From: Candidatus Coatesiibacteriota bacterium
GTDB taxonomy: Bacteria; RBG-13-66-14
DNA: 9,514 bases
Assembly (NCBI GenBank): GCA_014728185.1
Contig: WJMB01000343.1
Coordinates: 1 to 9,514 of the forward strand
Reading direction: 5' to 3'
The position numbers were made by a program, and so were the translations under genes. Below, one piece after another: positions 1-6,745 of the stretch. Numbering within the stretch: the first letter of the stretch is position 1; every line of letters begins with the position of its first letter. The notes under the pieces were generated by a model. That model did no database searches. It was not told the DNA's origin and saw only the letters and a program-made list of their open reading frames with translations.

Positions 1-80
1 AATTCCCCGAGCTGATCCTGGACATCGAGGACACCGCCGTCGTCGAGACCAGTTGGGGTGAGATCAAGGCGCTGGAGTAA
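1..80 (+). CDS. C-terminal end of an unidentified protein (gene truncated by window edge)
   Basis: Only the last 25 codons are present, read from base 3 and ending in TAA at 78-80. The visible tail ends VVETSWGEIKALE. The reading frame is supported by GC-rich third positions (gtc, gag, acc, ctg) and by the stop followed directly by a less GC-rich gap with hairpins. A Ser/Thr-Trp-Gly-x-Ile-Lys ending recalls the tails of some large secreted proteins of uncultivated diderm bacteria, but this is recollection and no domain can be named from so few residues. It is separated from the next gene by 152 bases that contain a promoter, so it is probably not in the same transcription unit. Confidence 0.6.
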   Translation, partial: FPELILDIEDTAVVETSWGEIKALE

Positions 81-88
81 ACGACTTA

Positions 89-130
89 CCGTTTCATTTT
101 CAAACGGGACCGCCGGGCGGTACCTTCTTC
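89..130 (+). terminator. Weak hairpins, possible terminator of the upstream gene
   Basis: Two small inverted repeats lie 9 to 41 bases after the upstream stop codon. CCGTTT (89-94) pairs with AAACGG (102-107) around a 7-base loop, and ACCGC (109-113) pairs with GCGGT (117-121) around a 3-base loop. The second is followed by a T-rich but interrupted stretch (accttcttctt). This fits a weak intrinsic terminator just before the permease promoter. The lack of a clean T-run keeps confidence low. Confidence 0.3.
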
Positions 131-160
131 TTGCCCGTTGGTCCCGGAACTTGCTATTAT
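131..160 (+). promoter_or_regulatory. Probable sigma70-type promoter of the NCS2 permease gene
   Basis: A -35-like TTGCCC (131-136) and a -10-like TATTAT (155-160, five of six consensus bases) are separated by 18 bases. Transcription would begin near 167, giving a leader of about 65 bases before the ATG at 233. No riboswitch fold that I recognise (for example a purine aptamer) is visible in that short leader. Confidence 0.5.
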
Positions 161-232
161 GGCAGTGTTTCAACGTCGGTACACCGATGAGCTGCCGCCC
201 GCCGTCATCACTCCAACCCAACCAGGCCAATC

Positions 233-1597
233 ATGAACCGGCTCGACCGCACCTTTTCACTTACCGAGCGCGGAACCACCCTCCGGCGCGAGCTGCTGGC
301 CGGGGTGACCACCTTCCTGACGATGGCCTACATCATCGTGGTCAACCCCCAGTTCCTCAACGCCTTCGGCGCGGCGCCCGAGATCGGCTGGCCGGTCTCC
401 GCCGGCGTCACCGCCACCTGCCTGGCCTCGGGCCTGATGAGCATCCTGATGGGCGCCCTGGCCAACTATCCCATCGCCCTGGCCTCGGGGATGGGCCTCA
501 ACGCCATCGCCCTCTCCCTGGCCTACACCCTGGGCGGCTTCGGCGCCGCCATGGGCGTCTTCGTCATCGAGGGCCTGGTCATCACCATCCTCGTGCTGAC
601 CCGGGTCCGCGAGAAGGTCATGCACGCGATTCCCATGCCGCTCAAGCACGCCATCGCCGTGGGCATCGGCCTCTTCCTGACCGTCATGGGCCTGCAGAAC
701 GGCGGGATCATCATCGACGATCCCGACACCCTGGTCTCCCTGGGGAACCTCTGGAGCTTTCCCGTGCTGACCGTGGTGCTGGGCCTTTTCGTCACCGGGG
801 TGCTGATGGCCCGCCGGGTCAAGGGGGGTATCCTGATCGGCATCCTCTTCACCACCGTGCTGGCCGCCGTCGCCAACTACATCGCCGGTCCCGGCGAGCT
901 GGGCTTCCCCCCGGGCACGGCCCTGCTGCCCGACCGGGTCCTGGCGGCCCCGGACTTCAGCACCTTCGCCGCCGTCGAGTTCCAGCCCATCTTCAGCACC
1001 CTGGGCATCCTGGGGGGTGTGCTGACCATCTTCTCGGTGATGCTGACCGACTTCTTCGACACCATGGGCTCCATCGTGGCCATCGGCGAGAAGGCCGGCT
1101 TCATGAAGCCCGACGGGAGCATTTCCCGGCTGCGACGCATCCTCTTCGTCGACAGCCTGGCCGCGGCCTTCGGCGGCCTGGCCGGAGCCTCCAGCGTGAC
1201 CACCTACATCGAGAGCGCCTCCGGGGTCGCCTCCGGGGGGCGCAGCGGCCTGACCCCGATCACCGTCGGGGTGCTGTTCCTCGCCGCCGTCTTCTTCCAT
1301 CCCGTCGTCGCCGTCATCCCGCCCCAGGCCACCGCCCCGGCGTTGATCATCGTCGGCTTCCTGATGGCCTCCTTGATCACCAAGATCGATTTCAACGAGT
1401 GGGACACCGCCCTGCCCGCCTTCCTGACCATCATCGTCATGCCGCTGGCCTACTCGATCACCGACGGCATCGGCGTGGGCTTCATGACCTTCACCTTTCT
1501 GAAGATGTTCCAGGGCAGGTTCAAGGAAGTCCACCCGCTGATGTATGTCGTCACGGCGGGTTTCATCGTTTACTTCGTGGCGCCGCTGTTGATCTGA
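233..1597 (+). CDS. NCS2-family nucleobase permease (AzgA/PbuG-like, purine uptake)
   Basis: This 454-residue inner-membrane protein matches the NCS2 AzgA/PbuG/GhxP branch, which imports adenine, guanine or hypoxanthine with protons for purine salvage. The N-terminus has the family opening, with R18-x-E20, A23-G24 and TTFLTMAYI at 26-34 followed by VNP at 37-39. GMGLNA lies at 86-91. The substrate-site segment around residues 273-280 reads DFFDTMGS, and the second half-helix segment SSVTTYIESASGVASGGRSG spans 320-339. Length and many hydrophobic segments fit the 14-helix 7+7 fold. Substrate choice cannot be fixed from sequence; the AzgA branch in general carries adenine or guanine/hypoxanthine rather than uracil or xanthine. 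The ATG at 233 is chosen because the conserved N-terminus begins there; upstream is only a weak ribosome site (accagg, 221-226). No purine gene is adjacent, so it appears monocistronic behind its own promoter. Confidence 0.93.
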   Translation: MNRLDRTFSLTERGTTLRRELLAGVTTFLTMAYIIVVNPQFLNAFGAAPEIGWPVSAGVTATCLASGLMSILMGALANYPIALASGMGLNAIALSLAYTLGGFGAAMGVFVIEGLVITILVLTRVREKVMHAIPMPLKHAIAVGIGLFLTVMGLQNGGIIIDDPDTLVSLGNLWSFPVLTVVLGLFVTGVLMARRVKGGILIGILFTTVLAAVANYIAGPGELGFPPGTALLPDRVLAAPDFSTFAAVEFQPIFSTLGILGGVLTIFSVMLTDFFDTMGSIVAIGEKAGFMKPDGSISRLRRILFVDSLAAAFGGLAGASSVTTYIESASGVASGGRSGLTPITVGVLFLAAVFFHPVVAVIPPQATAPALIIVGFLMASLITKIDFNEWDTALPAFLTIIVMPLAYSITDGIGVGFMTFTFLKMFQGRFKEVHPLMYVVTAGFIVYFVAPLLI

Positions 1598-1622
1598 GAT
1601 ATGTCACCATTCCCCTTCGGCA

Positions 1623-1658
1623 GTCGTAGAACCGGCCCCCCGACCCCACCGCGAATGA
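1623..1658 (+). repeat. Possible degenerate third copy of the 36-base repeat
   Basis: GTAG (1626-1629), GACCCC (1642-1647) and CCGCG (1649-1653) occur with the same internal spacing as in the two clear copies: 12 bases between GTAG and GACCCC. The 5' stem arm has diverged to aaccggcccccc and no longer pairs. The match could be an eroded copy or a chance resemblance in a C-rich stretch. Confidence 0.3.
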
Positions 1659-1679
1659 CCCAGCACGGGCCGCTTCACC

Positions 1680-1715
1680 CCTGTAGGGTGGGGTCTCTGA
1701 CCCCGCCGCGGAAAC
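1680..1715 (+). repeat. Hairpin-forming direct repeat, copy 1
   Basis: This 36-base unit runs from CCTGTAGGG to CCGCCGCGGAAAC and recurs at 1824-1859 with two differences. Its core GGGGTC-TCT-GACCCC is a perfect stem with a 3-base loop, extended outward by a T-G wobble and two G-C pairs. No T-run follows, so it is more like a dispersed REP-type element than a terminator. It lies in the gap after the permease gene. Confidence 0.7.
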
Positions 1716-1823
1716 GCCTTCCCCGCTATCTCCCCCTTACCCCTGACCACGAGTCGACGCCTCCCCAAAAGGTAGAGGAAACGGGTTACCAACGATCCCA
1801 GAGAAACGGCTGCAATCAGGGAA

Positions 1824-1859
1824 CCTGTAGGGCGTGGTCTCTGACCCCGCCGCGGAAAC
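1824..1859 (+). repeat. Hairpin-forming direct repeat, copy 2
   Basis: This is the second copy of the 36-base unit, 144 bases downstream of copy 1 and in the same orientation. The two differences both fall in the 5' half of the hairpin (ggTgGgg in copy 1 against ggCgTgg here). One change turns a T-G wobble into a C-G pair, while the other breaks one pair, leaving GGTC/GACC plus GGCG/CGCC. It ends 46 bases before the start codon of the AT-rich gene. Confidence 0.7.
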
Positions 1860-1895
1860 TTGATTTGTCCGTAACCGCCATTTGTTTTTACCGAT

Positions 1896-1905
1896 AGGAG
1901 GAGAG
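1896..1905 (+). promoter_or_regulatory. Strong ribosome binding site fixing the start of the AT-rich gene
   Basis: AGGAGG at 1896-1901, continuing as aggaggagag, sits 4 bases before the ATG at 1906. This is the most consensus-like ribosome site in the window. It rules against starting 8 codons earlier in the same frame, at 1882. Confidence 0.8.
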
Positions 1906-2613
1906 ATGAAAAACTATGCTGAAGAATTGGTGTATTGGTATTTGCGGCTTCAGGGGTTTTTGTTGATAAACGATTGGGTTCATAAGTTTAGGAAACCTAT
2001 AAATAGAAATGGACAACAACATGAGAGTACATATAATACAGATACAGACATTATCGGAGTAAGACATAAATATTATGATGAGCATATAGGCAATTGCAAT
2101 AATAACATCAGTGTAAATGACAAATTAAGAAGAGAACATAAGCATATGGCTAGTATGGAATGGAATGAGTACACTATAAACAATGTAATGCAATTATTAT
2201 TAAATAATAATGAAACATTGGATACTGTATGTATTGTATCTCATGTATCTTTAGTAAAAGGGATAAATTATGATGAAATATTTAGATCTATAAATACATA
2301 TAATGGGGAGCATTTAGTTATTGGGGCATTAAAAAGGATTGGTATATTTAGCAGTTGTGAACTGGTAAGACATACTGCGTCAATTATGAACAACAAGTAT
2401 CACCAAATAAATGGAATTACAATAATAAAAGTAAGTGTTGGCATTGATGGTGAAAATTGCACTGAAGTTTCTGCATATATACCGATCAGTAATATAATAA
2501 AATATGTAAAAGGACATTGCGAATTATGGTCGAAAGCGACATCAAAAGAGACGGGTTGGGATAAGTACCCCAGCAACCTCCTCCAATACCTGCTCAAACA
2601 CCCGTCGGGATAA
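1906..2613 (+). CDS. Putative nuclease-fold protein, AT-rich and probably horizontally acquired
   Basis: This 235-residue protein opens with E6-E7-LVYWYLRLQGFLL, then TDTDIIGVRHKYYDEHIG around residues 45-62. That matches, from memory, an uncharacterised bacterial family with the pattern 'AEEIAYWYFRLNGFF ... DxDxLAVR ... YE', which I regard as PD-(D/E)xK nuclease-like; D46/D48 would be the metal-binding aspartate position. In that family a strand carrying E-V-K follows. The nearest equivalent here is C109-IVSHVS, with His113 and Ser115 where Glu and Lys would be expected, so it may be catalytically dead or the alignment may be wrong. The C-terminus (ETGWDKYPSNLLQYLLKH) also fits. The gene is about 30% GC among neighbours near 70%, is rich in Asn, Ile and AT-ending codons, and returns to about 55% GC in its last 80 bases. 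It stops 3 bases before the exporter ATPase. No signal peptide or membrane helix is evident, so it is probably cytoplasmic. The coding call is firm; the family is tentative. Confidence 0.8.
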   Translation: MKNYAEELVYWYLRLQGFLLINDWVHKFRKPINRNGQQHESTYNTDTDIIGVRHKYYDEHIGNCNNNISVNDKLRREHKHMASMEWNEYTINNVMQLLLNNNETLDTVCIVSHVSLVKGINYDEIFRSINTYNGEHLVIGALKRIGIFSSCELVRHTASIMNNKYHQINGITIIKVSVGIDGENCTEVSAYIPISNIIKYVKGHCELWSKATSKETGWDKYPSNLLQYLLKHPSG

Positions 2614-2616
2614 CCC

Positions 2617-3544
<928 letters not shown>

Positions 3545-3567
<23 letters not shown>

Positions 3568-4345
3568 CGTCATCGGCAAGGAGTGGCGCTACACCTTCAC
3601 CAAGGCCAGCTACCTGGTTTTCGTGCTGGTGATCCCGCTGATCCTGACGGGGCAGTCCTTCTGGAGCGTCTACGCCTTCGTGCTCGACGAGGACTCCGAC
3701 GAGGACGTCCCGCCGGTGCCCCTGGAGCTGTTGGCCGACGACGCCGCCGCGGCGGAGCTTTCGCCCCTGGGACGACTGGCCGTTTTCGTTTTCCTCCAGG
3801 TGCCCCTGTTCCTGCTGCTGATCCCGGTGATGGTGGCCAACACCCTGGCCACCTACTCGATCATCGAGGAGAAGCAGACCGGCACCCTGGAGCCGCTGCT
3901 GGCCACCCCGGTGAGCACCCGGGAGCTGCTCTTCGGCAAGACCCTCTCCGGGGCGATCCCGGCGGTGCTGATCTACTGGTTCTGCAGCGGGGTGCTGTTC
4001 CTGCTCTTCGCCCTGATTGGACCGGCCTACGTCACGGCCTTCATGCTCGAGCCGATCTGGCTGGTCTGCTGGCTGCTGGTGGGGCCGCTGGCCTCGATCC
4101 TGGCCTATCTCCTCGGGATCATCGCCTCGAGTCGAGCCTCCGACGCCAAGAGCGCCCAGGCCCTGGCCCTGGTGATCATCCTGCCGCTGCTGGGCCTGAT
4201 CGCCCTGCAGGTCTTCGGGATCGTCCTCTTCGATCTGGTGAACCTCTTGATTCTCTCCGTGGTGCTGGCGGCGGCGACCTGGTTGGTTCTGCGGCTGGCG
4301 GAGCGGGTCTTCGCCCGCGAGCGCATCCTGGTGCGCTGGAAGTGA
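3545..4345 (+). CDS. ABC-2 type transporter permease
   Basis: This 266-residue membrane partner of the preceding ATPase starts inside that gene's end, the usual sign of a co-translated ABC pair. The N-terminus has the basic, amphipathic NVIGKEWRYTFTK (8-20), then a first membrane helix near 22-45. An acidic loop (DEDSDEDVPP, 48-57) follows, then helices near 78-102, 136-160, 168-194, 205-229 and 231-250. The family motif EEKQTGTLEPLLATPVS lies at 108-124, followed by E127-L-L-F-G-K132. Six helices and this length are normal for a half-size ABC-2 permease that functions as a dimer. Start choice: ATG 3545 has a G-rich ribosome site just upstream; a GTG 9 bases earlier (3536) is the alternative and adds three residues. 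The pair is followed by an intrinsic terminator, so the operon ends here. Exported substrate is unknown. Confidence 0.93.
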
Positions 4346-4396
4346 ACCGCAGCCCGAGGATAGATTGACCACCGTCGAACACGGCATGGCTGATGC

Positions 4397-4425
4397 AGGG
4401 TCGGGACTTTAGCCCCGACCCTTTT
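4397..4425 (+). terminator. Intrinsic terminator of the ABC exporter operon
   Basis: GGGTCGGG (4398-4405) pairs perfectly with CCCGACCC (4414-4421), with an added outer A-T pair and an 8-base loop, followed by TTTT at 4422-4425. It lies 51 bases after the permease stop codon in the same direction. The stem shares its GGGTC/GACCC theme with the repeats at 1680 and 1824, but the loop and flanks differ. Confidence 0.8.
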
Positions 4426-5039
4426 GCAAAGAGAACACCTAGCTCTTCGGGACGGTTGCGCGCCTATTGGGGATATGGAAAAGCAAGCGGGCCGGCCAAT
4501 TGGTTTGTGTTGTTGAGACGGAGCTTTAGCCATCGTATCGGACACGATGAAACGGGATCATATACCCTGACCGGACCTGATCGTGATCATATCCTGATGA
4601 TGATAGAGGTTTTTAATCATCAGATACCCGTTACAAGACGGGCGGTACAAGTGGCTAAGAAGAGCGGCATACCTGGAAAGCCTAGATATCCGCACACCTG
4701 TCCATGCCCTGACAGCGGGTTGCCATTGACCCCCCATGACTCTTAAGTGTCATAATAACAAGTAATAAGGGCATTCTAAATGAATGCTTGTTCGACAACG
4801 TGCATTTTCAGAGAAGTGAAGAACGGTCCGGCATGCCGCTCCCAACCAGCCTGATTTGGTCCGAACATGTACCATGATTCGCAAAGAGCGTTATCGAGAT
4901 ACTGCGGGCTGTTTCAAACAAGAAGCTTCTTCGATGAACGCAGTACCCGAACTATGCTGAAGCAATGATTCCAGGCTGGAAATCTACTCCAGCGCCGGTT
5001 ATTCTCTTAGTGACCCTAACCCGCCATGAAGGGCTTGAG
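4426..5039. other. Long intergenic region without a convincing gene
   Basis: Composition is intermediate (near 50% GC) and unlike the flanking genes. A 117-codon open frame at 4393-4746 starts inside the terminator, lacks a ribosome site and has no recognisable motif, so I do not call it. Short open frames at 4780-4854 and 4868-4969 are equally unsupported. Visible structure: an inverted repeat CATCGT/ACGATG (4531-4549), an almost palindromic TGATCGTGATCA near 4578-4590, a 6-base hairpin GCATTC/GAATGC (4771-4787), and a perfect 12-base palindrome AAGAAGCTTCTT (4920-4931). These could be operator sites or remnants of decayed sequence. A possible promoter is listed separately. This stretch may be the residue of a deleted gene. 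Confidence 0.5.
4726..4756 (+). promoter_or_regulatory. Candidate promoter for the 5040-7601 gene cluster
   Basis: TTGACC (4726-4731, five of six -35 bases) and CATAAT (4751-4756, five of six -10 bases) are separated by 19 bases, slightly longer than optimal. Transcription from here would give a leader of about 280 bases before the ATG at 5040, with the GCATTC/GAATGC hairpin just after the start point. No better candidate was seen nearer the gene. Confidence 0.35.
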
Positions 5040-5828
5040 ATGACCAAACGCCGCTTCGAGGCCTGGTGGTTGTTCCTCGGCGCCGCTCCGGTGCTGATTT
5101 GGCTCATCGTCGGTTTCCCGCTGTTATACCTGGATGTCGTCGGCGACGCCGCCTTCCACCTCACCGTGCTCATCCTGGCCGGGCTGGCCGTGGTCTGCGT
5201 CCTCACCGGCTCTACGCTGCTGATCATCCGCGCCTTCCGAGCCTCGGGCACCGACCGCGAGCTCGAGCGCCGGGGGCTTCCCGCCACCGGGGTGGTCCGC
5301 CAGGTCGGCGAGATCGGCGGCACGATGACCGTCAACGACCACCCCGTGCTGCGCCTGGTCCTCGAGGTGCACCACGCCCGGCCCGAGCCCTACACCGTCG
5401 AGCTCGAGACGTTGATCCCGCGCTACGCCCTGCCCATGGTCCAGCCCGGCCGCAACCTGCCGCTGCTGGTCCACCCCGAGGACCGACAGCGGCTGATGAT
5501 CGCCTGGGACGCCGAAGAGGTCCGGCCGCCCGTCTACGGCGTCGGCTTCTCCGCCGAGGAGGAGCGCTTGCTGGACGAGGGGGGCCGTCGAGGCATGGCG
5601 ACTATCCTGGAGGTGCGCGACTCCGGCCGCACCCGGGGCTTCCAGGTGCTGGTCGAACTGCGCCTGAAGGTGTTCCTGGCCGACACCGAGCCCTACGAGG
5701 TGCTGGTCGAGCTGCCCCTGGACCGACCGCTGATCGAGCATCTCCAGGGTCTGCTCAACCGCTCCGTGGAGTGCCTGGTCAATCCCGAAGACAACCGACG
5801 CATCAAACTGCTGTTGGATAATGACTGA
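5040..5828 (+). CDS. Membrane-anchored protein with a duplicated C-terminal domain, function unknown
   Basis: I do not recognise a named family. The 262-residue protein has two N-terminal membrane helices (about 11-31 and 41-63), then two related soluble units. Unit 1 (about 77-157) runs RRGLPATGVV ... EPYTVELE ... VHPEDRQRL. Unit 2 (about 183-260) runs RRGMATILEV ... EPYEVLVE ... VNPEDNRRI. Shared landmarks are R-R-G, A-T, E-P-Y-x-V, a run of alternating hydrophobics, and (H/N)-P-E-D-x-x-R. The strand-rich pattern ending in 'V-x-P-E-D-x-x-R' resembles small beta domains found in membrane proteins of unknown role. The start at 5040 is chosen because the membrane helix follows closely; an in-frame ATG at 4965 would add 25 residues in less coding-like sequence. 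The downstream lipoprotein gene begins 9 bases after the stop, so the two are probably co-transcribed and may both act at the envelope. Confidence 0.85.
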   Translation: MTKRRFEAWWLFLGAAPVLIWLIVGFPLLYLDVVGDAAFHLTVLILAGLAVVCVLTGSTLLIIRAFRASGTDRELERRGLPATGVVRQVGEIGGTMTVNDHPVLRLVLEVHHARPEPYTVELETLIPRYALPMVQPGRNLPLLVHPEDRQRLMIAWDAEEVRPPVYGVGFSAEEERLLDEGGRRGMATILEVRDSGRTRGFQVLVELRLKVFLADTEPYEVLVELPLDRPLIEHLQGLLNRSVECLVNPEDNRRIKLLLDND

Positions 5829-5837
5829 GGGGGAAGG

Positions 5838-6691
5838 ATGAAGTCGCGGGGATTGTTGTTGATCGGGCTCATGAGCACTCTGGCGCCGACCGGATGCGCG
5901 AAAGTAGAGACTATCACTCCTGAAGAGAACGCCGCCCTTATGAAGGAATGCTTCCCAACCGTTTCTTTGATGACCGACTTTCCTGTAACTCCCATCGCGT
6001 TTTTAACCTCGAATATGAAGACGAACGAATCCTGACCGGTGATACTCAAGAACCTTTCTATTCCCACCGTATCAACGGTTCACTCCTCGGCCTGCGGGTG
6101 GGCTACGAGGATGAGAACCTAGTCGCTCGGGCCAGCCTCCACGGTTGGGTTCCTTGCTTCTGGATGGAGGGTGGTTGGAACACAGAGGACCGCATAGCCA
6201 AGGAAGAGGCCGGTGTGGTCGACGAGGACTTCTCCCGCTACGACCTGAGTCTCTCGCTGATGCTGCGCACAACGTTGAGCCCCAGCTTCAAGCTCGGTTT
6301 CAACGCCGGCCTCACCCGTCGAGGTCTATCCTACGATTATCTCAAGGAGTATCCGCCGGGCGGAGCCGCCGAGGCCCGGGAGATGGTCGAAATTGTCGAT
6401 GAGGGGAGCTACCGGGATGATTATCTCAATCTCGGAATAGCGCTGATGCTCTTTCCGCGGCCAAGTGTCGAAGAATTTGAAAGAAACACTGAAAGAGGAT
6501 TTTTCATGTATGATGAAATGACATTGGAGGTTGGCACTAATATCTGCCGTAATTTCTGCAAACCATACTTTAACTATACTTATGGTATATTTTATAACTA
6601 TGGTATAGCTCTTGAAATGAAAGTGTCATATGATTATACTCCATATGGTCATAACGCCTATGCCGGGTATATTATAGGATACTCGTTTTAA
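5838..6691 (+). pseudogene. Lipoprotein/outer-membrane beta-barrel paralog 1, frameshifted
   Basis: The first frame (5838-6035) encodes a signal peptide ending APTGC with Cys20, then stops early. From about 6000 the second frame carries the rest of the protein to TAA at 6689-6691. Adding one T to the T5 run at 6000-6004 joins them as IAFFNLEYEDERI, matching GAFVNCAYVDDRQ of the neighbouring paralog and giving 284 residues. The C-terminus YDYTPYGHNAYAGYIIGYSF ends in Phe after alternating aromatics, the signature of an outer-membrane barrel strand. Cys38 is also shared with the paralog. The lipobox is imperfect (Pro at -3). The gene starts 9 bases after the preceding gene with a purine-rich ribosome site (gggggaagg). 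GC content falls from about 60% to about 27% after roughly base 6475, inside the frame. It may be a true pseudogene, a sequencing error or a switchable gene. Function is unknown. Confidence 0.8.
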
Positions 6692-6705
6692 CCAAGTTGG
6701 TTTTT
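6690..6705 (+). terminator. Small hairpin with T-run after paralog 1
   Basis: AACCA (6690-6694) pairs with TGGTT (6698-6702) around a 3-base loop, and the 3' arm runs into TTTTT (6701-6705). The 5-base stem overlaps the stop codon of paralog 1. It could weakly attenuate transcription into paralog 2 but is short for an efficient terminator. Confidence 0.3.
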
Positions 6706-6745
6706 GATAATTATCTCCTAGCCATGGAAAGCGCATTGGAGAATG

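Noticed and set aside
58..1629. A 523-codon open frame overlapping the permease gene, and a long minus-strand open frame at 257-1534
   Set aside because: Both give Arg/Gly/His/Pro-rich or Asp/Gly/Gln-rich nonsense typical of out-of-frame reading of GC-rich DNA, while the permease frame has clear family motifs.
1680..1859. CRISPR array
   Set aside because: Only two clear repeats with a 108-base interval, a strong GC hairpin and no cas gene. The spacing is far too long for CRISPR spacers.
1601..1897. A 98-codon open frame in the repeat-containing gap
   Set aside because: It runs through both hairpin repeats, translating the same peptide (SLTPPRK) from each, and has no ribosome site or motif. 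It is a by-product of the repeats.
4393..4746. A 117-codon open frame after the exporter operon
   Set aside because: It begins within the terminator hairpin, has no ribosome site, and shows no recognisable domain or coding-like composition.
5997..6008. Programmed -1 ribosomal frameshifting at G-TTT-TTA in paralog 1
   Set aside because: The site lacks the full X-XXY-YYZ slippery pattern, no clear downstream pseudoknot was seen, and the neighbouring paralog needs a shift in the opposite direction. A base gain or loss in the T-run is simpler.
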